Positions 1 through 11,172 of a stretch of DNA of 64,000 nt are shown piece by piece. The notes under the pieces are model-generated. The model was not told where the DNA came from, searched no databases, and saw only the letters and a program-made list of their open reading frames with translations. Source of the DNA: Isoetes taiwanensis (Eukaryota > Streptophyta > Lycopodiopsida > Isoetales > Isoetaceae); contig JAJEKV010000014.1 in NCBI GenBank assembly GCA_021234155.1, forward strand, positions 9,569,563 to 9,633,562, read 5' to 3'. The translations under genes and the position numbers were made by a program. How positions within the stretch are numbered: the stretch's first letter is position 1; every line of letters starts with the position of its first letter.

Positions 1-254
1 ATTCCTCTAGATTCTCTATTATTCCATAAAGATTCTCATAGATTCTCCTAAATTACCATAGATTTTGTAAGATTCCATGATTCCAAAAAGATTCTTGGAA
101 TCGACCACATTGGCTCAAGCTGCAACAGAATAATGCCAAGGCACCACTCATTGGAAAGCTCTCGATCAGAAGAATTCAAGCTGTGGGCCTCACCTTTAGC
201 TGCCATCTCTACTGCAAGTTACAACCATTTGAAGGCGATTACAAAAGGAAGCCA
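1..254 (+). repeat. GATTC minisatellite end plus terminal module, copy 1
   Basis: AGATTC motifs at about 10-12 bp spacing run to about position 80. A non-repetitive module of about 170 bp follows, containing GGAATCGACCACATTGGC, GGCACCACTCATTGGAAAGC and CTGCAAGTTA. The same array-plus-module arrangement recurs at 2157-2382, and in reverse orientation at 18804-18965. The array therefore belongs to a dispersed repeat family with a fixed end rather than to a simple satellite. The start lies outside the window. Confidence 0.85.
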
Positions 255-904
255 TTCATAAAATCTTTAAGAATCTAGAGGAATCTTGAGAGAATCTTGG
301 AGGATCTAGAGAAATCCTCATAGAATCTAAGGGAATCTTTTATAAAATGTTTGAGAATCTGGGGGAATCTTGGTGGAATCTTATAGAATCTTCATAGAAT
401 CTAACAGAATCTATGAGAATCTACATAGAACCTTGGGGAATCTAGAGGAATCTAAAGATAATCTTTGAGAATCTTGGGGAATCTAGATATCTAAAGATAA
501 CCTTTGAGAATCCTGGGGAATCTAGATGGAATCTTAGAGAATCTATGGCAATCTTAAAAGAATCTTCAGGACTGTGAAGAATCTTCGTAGAACCTTGGGG
601 AATCTAGGGAATCTAATCTTAGAGAATGTAGGGGAATCTTCATAGAATCTAAGGAAATCTTGAAGAATCTACACAAAATCTTAAGTAATGTAGAGGTAAC
701 CTTTGGGAATCTTGGGGAATCTCAAAAGAATCTTTAGAGATCTATGGGAATCCCAAAAGAATCTTTGGGGAACTTAGGGAATCTAAGGAAATCTTCATAA
801 AGTTCTTGAGAATCTAGGGGAATCTCGATGGAATCTTGAAGAATTTAGGGAAATCTTTATGGAATCTCGAAGAATCTATATAGAATCTTGGAGAATCTAG
901 AGGC
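255..904 (-). repeat. GAATC-orientation minisatellite array
   Basis: About 650 bp of degenerate units built on GAATCT, spaced roughly 10-12 bp apart. This is the reverse complement of the AGATTC units on both sides. Short open frames through it (for example near 814-999) are by-products of the repeat and show no protein features. The array switches strand at about 905. Confidence 0.85.
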
Positions 905-2156
905 CCTACATTCTCTAGGATTCTATCAAGATTCCCGTCATTCTCAAATATTCTATGAAGATTCCCCCAGATTCCCATAGACCCTCTTGAGATTCCCATG
1001 GTCCCTAAGATTCTCTTGAGATTCCCCTAAATTCCCAAATAAGATTCCTATAGATTCCTCAAGAATCTATGTAGATTCTCTTATCTTCCCTTAGATCTTA
1101 TGAGGATACCCCTAGATTCTCAAAGATTCTCCCAAAAATCCCATAGTTCCCCCGAGATTCTATGTAGATTCTCCTAGATTCTCTAAGATCTTATGAAGAT
1201 TTCCTTAGATTCTAAAAAGGATTATACTATAAGGGATTAAAAAACTCTTAGATTCTCTAAAGCAATTTAAACATTCCCCTAGATTCTTTGAGATTCCATC
1301 AATTTTCCCCTATATTCCCCAAGATCCATTGATGATTTCTCGAGATTCTTTAAGATTCTATAAACATTCCTTTAGATTCTCTTAAATTTTCAAATATTAT
1401 TCTGAGATTTCCATAGGTTCTCTAAGATTCTCTTGAGATTCTTCTAGATTTCAAAAGAGTATTCCAAGGTTCCTCTAGACTTGTCAAGATCCTATGTAGA
1501 TTACACCTAGATTCCCTTGGCTTCTATAAAGATTATCCTAGATTCTCCAAGATTCCATCAAGGTTCCTCTGGAATCTCAAAGATTTTATTATGATTCCTC
1601 TAGATATCCAAACATTCTCCCAAGATTCCCATAGATTCTATGTAGATTCGCTTAGATTCTCTAAGATTCCATCAAGATTCCCTTAAATTCTCAAAGATTT
1701 TATAGAGATTCCTTGAGATTGGCCTAGGTCCTCAAAGATTCTAACAAGATTCCCATAGATTCCTCAAGATAAAATAAAAATTCCCTTAGATTATTTAAGA
1801 TCCTATAAGGATTCCCCTAGATTCTCCAAGATTCAATCAAGATTTCCTTAAATTGTCAAAGATTTTATGATCCATTAGATTAGATTCTTTAAGATTTCAT
1901 TGAGATTCCCATGTATTCTCCAAGATTCTATGAAGATTTCCTCAGATTCCTGCTTAGATTTCGAAGGTTATCCCAAGATTCATCGAGATTCTATGTAGAT
2001 TCTTCGTCTCTAGTTCCTACAAAGATTCCTTAGATTCTCCAAGATTCCACCAACGCTCCCCTAGATTCTCAAATATTTTATGAAGATTCCCTTGGGTTCC
2101 TTAGATTCCCAAAGATTCTCTTGTGATTTCTGTAGATTCTCTAATATTCCCATCAA
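905..2156 (+). repeat. GATTC-orientation minisatellite array
   Basis: About 1.25 kb of degenerate AGATTC/AGATTCCC units in the opposite orientation to 255-904. The two arrays make a long imperfect inverted repeat centred near 905. No coding signal is seen. Confidence 0.85.
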
Positions 2157-2382
2157 ATTCCTCTAGATTCTCTATGATCCCATAAAGATTCTTGTAGATT
2201 CTCCTAAATTACCATAGATTCTGTAAGATTCCATGATTCCAAAAAGATTCTTGGAATCGACCACATTGGCTCTAGCTGCGACAAATGCCAAGGCACCACT
2301 CATTGGAAAGCTCTCGACGAGAGAAATTCAAGATGTGGACCTCACCTTCTACTGCAAGTTATAGCCATTTGAAGGCGATTAC
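2157..2382 (+). repeat. Minisatellite terminal module, copy 2
   Basis: Nearly a direct repeat of 1-254, covering the same last array units and the same CGACCACATTGGCTC to TTGAAGGCGATTAC module, with a few substitutions and small deletions. The shared edge near GCGATTAC marks the likely boundary of the repeat element. Confidence 0.8.
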
Positions 2383-4573
2383 ACACACATAAAGCTTTGC
2401 CACATCACTACCTTTTTATTAAATAAGGATGCCACCTCACCTCCTTTAAAAAAATTGCAATATAATAAATATTTAATGGCTAGGATTTCTTTTCCCTTTT
2501 TGAACTAATGGCTAAGATTGGCTATATCAAATTCCTTGCACCTTCCCACAAAAATCACGGGCCAAGATTTCTCACGTGCCTGATCAATGGTCTAAGGATG
2601 GGGTGCCCCCCACTAAATCCAAGGGCCATCGTCTTGCCACCTCGAAAAATAGACCGGTAGGATCAATCTCTACATAACTTTCATCCCCGATAAGCACATC
2701 AATTAATAATTGTATCTATACACATATATAATCGAGCCTCTCACTTTTCTTTTTTTCTTTTTTTTTCTTTTTTTTTTCCGTGGTAGTATTTTTTCTCCGC
2801 CGCAATTGAAATGCGTGTTAATATGACACGTATTAAAGGAGGTTTTTCAGCCGCCTTTTTTTACGGATCTGCCCTATTAACCATATGGTCCTTTTCATAT
2901 TCAAATCTTCCCCATGAGACATCTGCCTTTTTTTACGGGTCTTCCCTATTAACCATACTATCCTTATTCATAATCAAATCTTCCCCATGAGACATCCTGG
3001 CACTTTCTTGCTGTGGATTTGTCGAATCATCTGGCTCCTCGGTAGATCCTCTGCCATCAATATTTCTCAGAGATCCACAAGAAGTCTTTGCTACCAAGGA
3101 ATTGGGGCTTTATGCCTTGCTACAGGGTCTACCTTATTCCAACATACGAGTGTACATCAAGCCAACAGCAGAGCTATGGCTATTAGCGTCTTTAGCGCAT
3201 TTAATTTTCCTGCCCATTTAATTTTCTATGCCTTTTTGTCAGATTTGAGTCCTGTTTATAATGGTTTAATTGGCGTTGCTCGTATCAAGATGGATCTCCA
3301 TGGGAGTATGATTCGTTTGGGAATTTGGATGCATTTAATGGCAGACAATACAAGCATAGACCTCCTCTACTCGACTTTGAAAAATCCCCTGTTTCTTACA
3401 AAAATGTAACATTGTTTTCCCAAATAGCCCAAATCTTCAGTTGTGGCGGCCTCAAATGCCCAAATCTTCAGTTGAGGTGGTCTAAAAATTCCAGCTCTAT
3501 TGCCCTAAAATCAATGCAGGATGATCGCAAAAACGTGCGCCAGAGTGTCTTCTCTAAAATTCGTTAAAATAAGTGATAAATTCGTTGCTTCCAGGGCTCT
3601 TAACTATGCCAAAATTTTCAAACATGATTGAAGATCTGTCATGTCTTCATGGTTTCCTGATCTTAGCTTAAGGAAGGAAGGAAGGAAGGTTCTTTTAGCG
3701 TCCGCGGAGGCCAATCGGCCTATGGGACCCAAGGGAAAGAGCAAGGCTGAAGCTTCGGCTGCTTCCTGTGCGAAAACTACCACGGAATTGCAGAACAATA
3801 GAACAATGCATTCAAGAAAACCCGGATGGTCGGACTCTCAGCTTTTGCAGCTTCTAGTTTCTACCTTTTGACCTGTCTAGATATCTCGACCTGTTCCATT
3901 CCATTTTGTACGATGCCAGAGTACTCGAATTAGGGTTGTAGTGTTGTTTTTCCTTGCATTGAAGCAAAAACAGTTGAGTTTATTGCATTCCAACCTGTTC
4001 TGTATAAAAATAGGTGGATTAAAATGGGTTTGGCTCTGTAAGATCTTTTGTGATTTTCTTCATATCACTTTCTTTACTCCATAATATAAGATGCTGGTAC
4101 TACTACTAGTGCAGGCATCTGTGAAAGCATAGATAGGTGTAGAGTATCTGGGTTAGTTAAGAACTTAAGCTTGATAGTCCCGAGTTTTTGAAAATCCACC
4201 AGGCTTGATATGCTGTACATGTGAAATGTGTACAATTATGTCGATTAAGAGATGTTGCAAACCCATTTCAAAGCAAGAAAGAGCAAGATAGACAAACGTT
4301 TTTCATGACTCTCATTTTTCATTTTAGACAGGCTAAACTTCGGAACATGTATTTTTTATCACTGCAAACAAAATCGTACAATGCCATTCATTTAAGGACG
4401 ATAAATGTAATATGCTAAGAAACACCAAATGGCTTTTAACATATTGAACAAGCCTATGAATAACCTATAAGGATCTTGCATCACATATGAACTATAGTCT
4501 ATTGAGTGCTAAGAAGTCCACAAAAAGAGGGAAGCATCCCGTACTGTGAATGTGACTACCGGGGGGTGGTCTA
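2383..4573. other. Intergenic, no convincing gene
   Basis: AT-rich sequence with a pyrimidine tract near 2740-2778. Open frames at 2987-3409 and 3641-3871 have no recognisable domain, conserved motif or splice context that would support them as genes. Confidence 0.6.
2850..2995. repeat. 73-bp tandem duplication
   Basis: Two adjacent copies (about 2850-2922 and 2923-2995) share TGCC(C)TTTTTTTACGG, CCCTATTAACCATA and AATCTTCCCCATGAGACAT. They differ by a few substitutions. Confidence 0.85.
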
Positions 4574-4627
4574 GACGTTGAATACCATGGCGGCTTGCCC
4601 TAATAATGTGTACCGTCGTGTGGAATG

Positions 4628-5570
4628 TCATTCGAGCAACGATCCGCATCTGGAGCCGGTTAATGAGGTCTTCCCTACCTCTTCTGTCAGGCCACGTACC
4701 ACCACATTGTGGCTTCTCTGTCTCAGCTCCTGGAGCTCTCTAATCCTCGGGTCAATGCTGCCCGGCGCAATAAGTGTTGTTTGCCGTCGGCGAGGCGTAG
4801 GCTGTGGCCTACGTTGGGGTGGTGGTGGCATGGGGCGGCTTGGCGGTGCAGTAATAGGCAGTCCTAGCTGACGTTGCGCAAACCCTTGGGCAAGTGGGAT
4901 TGCCGTGGCAGGTGTAGTGGCCTCTCCCTCCCGAAGTCGGGAGCTTAGCTCCTGCTGGAATTGTTGCTGTCTTGCCAATTCATGCATGCCCCCCTGCAAT
5001 TGCTCATGAGCCTCTGCATAGAGGCCCTTGCCTTGTTGAGCGATGGCTACCCGCAACTCCTGCACCTTCTGATCTCGAGTTGCGGAGCTATGCTCCAATG
5101 TCTGTAAGTGAGAGTCCAGCATAGGGTTCATTGTAGATGAGGCCACTTCCTGTGTCTCGACCCTACTTTGAAGGGCTCCTAATTGTGACTGGGTCTCTTC
5201 AAAAGCGACCTGGACTCTTCGTACCATAGTAGCAGCCTCCTCAGCTTCTGATCAAAGGCGGGAGATGGTTGCCATTGTCTCCTGCTCAGCACGTTGCATG
5301 TCCTGTGCCATGGTTTAATGGCGGTGGACAAAAAATCTATGTGAGCCTGCATGTCAGCGAGACTCTTCTTGTCTTCTGCCTTTCAGAGTGCTGTAGGCGG
5401 GTCTCCATGCTGGAAACACGTTGCTTTTCAGTAGCCAGCTGCCTCTTGAGCAATTTGGGTGCGGAGGCTTGCATCTCCTCTGCCAAGCAAGCAATTCGAG
5501 CTATGTTGCCCTCTTCCATTGCTTGAACCTGTTTCCAGTGCTCCTCAACTATCTGGTTTGCTGGCGGCAA
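4628..5570 (-). pseudogene. LINE ORF1-like coiled-coil fragment
   Basis: Two minus-strand open stretches (5570-5337 and 5227-4628) in different frames encode Glu/Gln/Arg-rich helical sequence typical of coiled coils. One piece is EEMQASAPKLLKRQLATEKQ. The other runs through LQELRQRSHNVVVRGL. A coiled coil followed by an RRxNVVVRG-like stretch resembles the start of the RNA-binding domain in L1-type ORF1 proteins, which chaperone LINE RNA. A Pro-rich linker separates the two parts. The match is by motif only, and the sequence after VVVRGL is soon out of frame. No reverse transcriptase follows at once, so I call it a decayed fragment. It could instead be an unrelated coiled-coil TE protein. Confidence 0.4.
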
Positions 5571-7871
5571 TGCATGGATATGGCTTGTCGCTAGGCTAGA
5601 GTATCTGTCATGTGCCTACCGAGCTATGCTTGTTGCACGAGACTTTGCCCGCGCTTCTCTTTTGAGTGTGCACCTGTCAATTTTTCCTGTCATCTGGTCT
5701 GCGATTGGGGATGGCATCTATGTACTCTCATAGGAGAAGTTTTACTGCCATAGCTGTGCTAGGTAGAGGGGACTGCATGTCAGCACCATCCACATGCATA
5801 TCAGTGGGGTGGGATGAAGGAACACAGGGCTCGTCCGACTCTTCTATCACTGGGGTTGCCAGAGAGAGACTGAAAAGTTTCTAAAAACATCAACTTTTGT
5901 CATATGCTCTAAAACGTTCCGGAGACTTTTCTATAGTAGCTTTCGAGATAGTCAATTAAAACTCTAGAAATAAAGTCACACAACATTTGTTCCAAAACCT
6001 TACCAGGTCCCAACATAGGTCTAACAACATTGGGCACTTTGCTAGTATTACTATATTAGAGTTATATACACATACTTTCAAGGGTAACGGCAGTCAAGTT
6101 ATGATGCATTGCCAAATAATTCTAGTACTGCTAGTTTTTTGCGTGGTGTCTTATCTCGAGTGTTTGGAACAATAATACCACCTCCACCTTCTGCTTATTT
6201 GTTTTAACGAAAAACTAAAAATGCCCTTATGTTTTGATGAATTTTATGGAATGCCCTTGAGTTTTGTTTAGTTCATGAGATGCCCTAGTCAACGTATATG
6301 GCCATGTAGAATTAGAGATATCACCAAATGCCCTTTAGATTTTTGTATTTCATAAAAAATCCATGTGCAATGGATACTATTCTTCTTATTGCATCTTTTT
6401 GGAGCAGCTACTATTACTATTTTGTTTTCCTCAAAAAAAAAGAAATGCATCAATTTGTCTCAGCGTAGCCTTTTGGAGCCGCAATTCTTTGGATTTTGAA
6501 CATCAATTCCGGAGTAAATTGGTTCAGGTATTTGCTTCCAATTACATGCCTATCGATTTGCTTCAGGATCCCCTTTTTTTTCAAAGGACGAAAAAAAGTT
6601 TATTAATCAAAAGTAAATACTACAACATGGATATATCTCATCTAGTTGTGTAAGCAGAAGAAAATCGTCATGAAATATGCGCCTGAAGCATTATGTGGTT
6701 ACTCCATCATAGAAGACTAATGATAAGAATAAATTTGAAGATATTGTAAAGAGAGGAAAACTTATAAACCATCAGTATCTTAGCTGAGTTGTAGCAATAA
6801 CCCTACGAACAGATGAATAAATGCCTTGAAAAAGCTATCGCCTATGGTGCTTCCAAATTGACTACAGTAACCAATCAGACCCTACATGAAATTCCTTGTG
6901 CTTAGCTGGGGTCCATGCACCTGGTAGGGATGCCAAAAGGATAGATTGGCTATCCAATGTGTTGTCAAATATACCTTGTAGCCAGGACCGTGGTGAACTT
7001 CTGGACAAGAAAAGAGGCAATACGGAAGTGTTTCAACATGTAAAAGACAAATGAACATACTGCAGAGATATGGAGATCATAGTGATGATGCAAGGCCTTT
7101 ACATGCACATTGCTATGTCAAACTTGCCATCAAAGTACATAAACTTTAGAGTGGAGCAACTTATCCCAAAGCCAGCACAATGTACAAGCTCACATGGGTT
7201 CTGGGATCTGCAACTGCCATCCATTTGGCAGTGTGAAAGGCCGTAGAGCTAAGAGGAGATGATATATAGATCTTAAAAAGTGTTTCCTTTGTGAATATCA
7301 TCGTGATAGCCCCATGACACCCTCCACTATAAGAGGCAAGATGTCTGTTGCCTTCTCCCACACAGTTACATCCCAATGCGAGAATAAGAATTTTGCTTGT
7401 AATGTTTCAATATGTTTTCAGCCTTTTCAAGAAATCCTGGCAACAATTCTTTCGTGGAAAAGCAATCAAATTACAAGTTCTAGTTAAATCTTAGGGATAT
7501 GTAGTGAATTTTGAAGCATTTGAAACTAAAAAAACTTCTCATGTTTAGGGTCTCAAGGACATCTAAAAATTGACAAGAAACTTAGAGAAATTAACGTAAA
7601 TTTTTAGAGCATTTGAACTATTTCAAATTATACAAAATACTTAGTACGTTGACTAAAGGCAATGAGATTATTAAAACTCAAGAGGTGTTTTGGAAATTTG
7701 GTAAAACATGAAGATATTTTGCAGTTTTCCCCTTTTTATCTCAACTCAGGTTAACTACTTTAGCTCATCTTCAACACTACTTTAGGTCAGCCTCAGGTTA
7801 ACTACTTTAGGTCTTTACTTTAGCTCAGTTGAACAACACTACTTTAGGGTCAGAAGTTGACTACTTTAAAG
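5571..7871. other. Intergenic, no gene seen
   Basis: AT-rich sequence with only short unsupported open frames. Around 7740-7865 the words TTAACTACTTTAG and ACACTACTTTAGG recur several times as a degenerate short repeat. Confidence 0.55.
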
Positions 7872-8141
7872 AAAATCATCAAAAGCTAACCCAATTTAAC
7901 ATGCCTTCTTTTTTACAAGTATGGGAGCTTATAGACCCACACTAGCTTTTTTCTAGTAAAATTTGTCTAGTGCACATATAGTTTCATTTGGTAAAAACAG
8001 AAAATCATCAAAACGACACGCCAACCCAATTTAACATGCCTTCTTTTTATTCAAGTTTCATGGGACATTTCAGTGATTTCTTATAGACCCATCAATCGAT
8101 TTTTTTTTCTAGTAAAATTTGTCTAGTGCACATATAGTTTC
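7872..8141. repeat. Diverged tandem duplication, about 130 bp
   Basis: Two copies (about 7872-7987 and 7999-8141) share AACCCAATTTAACATGCCTT, TTATAGACCCA and TAAAATTTGTCTAGTGCACA, with a small insertion in the second copy. Confidence 0.8.
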
Positions 8142-8188
8142 ATTTCCCGAAAAAAAAGCCGCCCTGTTATTTCGGGCATTTTTAGCAA

Positions 8189-8292
8189 AAAAATAAAAAG
8201 TGGAACTTTCTGTCAACGCTTCAAATTTATTTACGCCGAAAACACGCCTAAAATAAAAAGTGGAACTTTCTGTCAACGCTTCAAATTTATTT
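8189..8292. repeat. 60-bp-period tandem duplication
   Basis: A 44-bp block starting AAAATAAAAAGTGGAACTTT appears at 8189-8232 and again exactly at 8249-8292, with a 16-bp spacer. By eye there are no mismatches, so the duplication is recent. Confidence 0.9.
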
Positions 8293-8338
8293 GGGAACGC
8301 CGGGAATAGTAGAAAGGCAATTCTTTTGTCAAAAAGCT

Positions 8339-8423
8339 CTTGCCGGAAAAAAATTTTAGGGCGCGCATAGGGTCGCGACTGCCGCTCGCCAGGGCTTTCG
8401 CCCCAAAATTTTATGTCGGCAAG
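8339..8423. repeat. Foldback repeat (hairpin)
   Basis: The arm CTTGCCGG...ATTTTAGGG (8339-8361) is matched by the inverted arm CCCCAAAATTTTATGTCGGCAAG (about 8401-8423). The loop is GC-rich and holds GGGTCGCGACTGCCG. It is likely a short foldback or MITE-like insertion. Confidence 0.65.
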
Positions 8424-8988
8424 AATTATCTATTCTGAAATTTTAGCCATCTTCAAATTTCGCCCTTATTCGACAGGTTTTTAAACAGCAAAATTTTCCC
8501 CTCCTAACTCTGCATGGGCTGCCGCCTTCCAACTATGCCGCATCAAGAGGATTTGTTGATAAGTTTGCCACATCCTAACTCTGCCGGATCAAGAAGAATC
8601 ATGAATTTACTGATAATCCTGCTGTGCTCCAGAAGGGACCTAGAAATTTGGATCTATTTGGCCAAAAATTTCAATGTCATTTCGATGCAAAAAAAAATTG
8701 AAGGGAAAAGGGGATTACTAGATGCTTTCCGAGTGCTCTGACGAGTCCCAATCCGGCCAGCACATCGAACATGAGAACTCAGAAGAACCAAGCATAAGGT
8801 CATACACAGTATCGACAGCCATAGCCAGGCTTGCTTTTGTGCATCTGGCTGCATAGACAAGGCCTGAATCTAAAGGAAAAATCAGTGACGAAGTTTAGAA
8901 TGCAGAACTAAAGGCCAAAAACTGCTACAAAGATGAATGCCTCAAGCTGAAGGTGGCTGAAATTTCGTTGGAGAATTCTATACACCAT

Positions 8989-9085
8989 AAAATTTCGTTC
9001 CAAATTTTCAGCAGATGGCAGCACCACTCGCGGCTCCTCCGCTCGTGGGCTGTGAAGTCGGCTGAAAATTTCGGAACAAAATTTT
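8989..9085. repeat. Foldback repeat
   Basis: The 24-bp arm AAAATTTCGTTCCAAATTTT plus CAGC (8989-9012) is inverted at 9061-9085 with a few mismatches. The loop is about 48 bp and GC-rich (GCGGCTCCTCCGCTCGTGGG). Confidence 0.75.
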
Positions 9086-10136
9086 AAGCAGCCTAGAATT
9101 ACTCCTTTCTAAACAGTGACCTCAAAACCTAATGTAGAAATAAATCTAATCACTCCCTCCAATCCCACCACTGCCGGCATTGCAGACTTCCTCCACCCAA
9201 ATGCCATTCACATGGCAACATGGATTTGACACTTTTGAACTTACGTATACATGCAGAATACCCTTTAAACCCAGGTCCTTGCAAATTCTAAGGATCAGAC
9301 CATTCACAACTATTGGGTCCTAGCAGGTTATTTCATGTAACCTCCCGAATATTCTTCTTCTAACGAATATCTTATGAAATAATCTCTCGGAAATTCCCTG
9401 TAGGAGAATATGCATTGCGGCATAGTTGCGCTTGGATGAGGTATGCCTTTGCCATATCCGTGCTTATATTGCCATAACTGCGCTTGGATGAGCTATGTCT
9501 TTGCCATAGCCGTGCTTGTATCTGTCTGCATCCTTTTGCCACAAATTTGGGATGGGAACTCAGTCCGGCACCTGAAAAACTAGCACCTCTTTCGCACAAA
9601 AAAACTTCAAAATCTCTTCTTAGAATCTTGTTCTTGCGGCTGTGTCTGATGCTTATTTCTTCAGCCCAATGTATAAATCCATTGATCTTGGATCTTGAGT
9701 CTTGAATCTTGAATCCCCTGTTCTCTTCATATATTAGGATTCCCAATCTTTTTGTCTGATACATCAGAATCCAGATTTCTGCATATATTATATTTATACA
9801 TCAGATTGAGAAGATGTTCCTAATTTAAGTTTCAATAAATTTTGCAGGTAAGTGTTGGGTGTTAAGAACAGAGGCACTGATGGCAACATAACAGGGCCAA
9901 GTGTTTATGTGAAAGAATCCAGAGATGATGAACTGCATGTACCATCCATTGATAAGATCTCTCTGGCAAACTCCCTATTAAATTTGAGCATTCTTTCTTC
10001 TGTCTTTTGAAGCGAAATAGACAAAAAAATCCACTAAAAGTTCACACTGTACAGCATTACCATTGTTCTTCGGGATCATCCTCTTTTTGCTCTGTCGTAG
10101 TTAACACGTTAAGAACTTGCTTGGACCTAGGTTTAA

Positions 10137-10243
10137 GGGAGGTCAACCCTCCCCTCTCCGAGATCATGGGAAATAACCCTCTTAGCCTCCCAGCCTCAGG
10201 GTTATTTCCCATAATCCCCGAAGGGGAGGGGGTTAACCTCCTC
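10137..10243. repeat. Foldback repeat, MITE-like
   Basis: The left arm (10137-10180) runs from GGGAGGTCAACCCTCCCC to ATGGGAAATAACCCT. It pairs with the right arm (10197-10243), which runs from AGGGTTATTTCCCAT to GGGGGTTAACCTCC. Each arm is about 44 bp with several mismatches. Both strands give a short ORF here only because the sequence is palindromic. Confidence 0.8.
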
Positions 10244-11172
10244 GTAACACTAGTGCAAAAAGTGCATGATGGCGTGGAGCTTTTCATAAACCAATATTCT
10301 AAGAAATTTTGTTTTGGGTTGCCAACCACCACACAGCCAACTCATTGTTACAATAGTTGCACCATAACTTCATCAAATAATCTCCAAGATGCACAATCTC
10401 AATATCGTCCTGCACTGCCCAATTCAGTTATTTTCCACATAACCATCATTACATGGCTCCTTTAGAGTTCTCATCTCAACCATTGAGAGAAAAAAGTCAA
10501 AAAAGGAAAGGAAGCTGTGTGCCATGCTCAATTATCCTTTTAACTTTAAATTCTGCGTAGTTGAATAAAAATATCACCTGATGATCATATATACAAAGAA
10601 TGCAATAACCTGCATACTTGGCATACTGTTTGCATTCGTAGACAGCTGCAGCAATAACAGGGCAACGCCTTCCAAAAATCCATTGCGATCCATGCAACTC
10701 TCCTTCCAATCTAAATATCAATAGCTCTTATGCATACAGCATCTAGAATAGACACCCATTTACCAAACAGTAGCCAATCAATATTTTTGATGTTCCGAGC
10801 AAAACACATATGGAATATAATAATGATGATACATATAAAACCAGATGCACAATTTTCCAGCAGTCATATTTGGTCTCGTGAGCAATCAAAATTCTCCACT
10901 GCATGCGACATACAGCATCATGAGATAACACTTTTGGTTTTAGGCATGCAATTCAGAAAGAAAAAGTGTAAGAAGCTTCACAGCTAATGATGTCATTTAA
11001 CCAAACTATTCTAAATCGATATTTTCCCAACCCTGAGAGAAACCAAAAACAAGCACAAAACCATGTTATCAATTAAGTTGGCTACTCTTCTCTTTCATTA
11101 TAATATTCAATGTGCAAGCATAAGCTATTTATACATTTGCATTGGATGGTATGTATGTATAGGCAAACAATT

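Larger units (their letters stand above)
8424..11172. other. Intergenic downstream of the TBC gene
   Basis: Contains the two foldbacks listed separately (8989-9085 and 10137-10243). Other open frames here, such as 9372-9764 (-) and 10007-10465 (+), overlap each other or the foldback and show no domain. No RNA gene was recognised. Confidence 0.55.

Noticed and set aside
814-999. ORF with repeated ILENVG/FENDGN-like units
   Set aside because: It is only the translation of the GATTC/GAATC minisatellite at its strand switch.
2987-3409. 140-residue plus-strand open frame
   Set aside because: No domain, low-complexity-free but unfamiliar sequence, no splice or start context, and it overlaps a 73-bp tandem duplication at its start.
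10007-10465. 152-residue plus-strand frame and a 91-residue minus frame over the same place
   Set aside because: Both frames exist because of the palindromic foldback at 10137-10243; no protein features.
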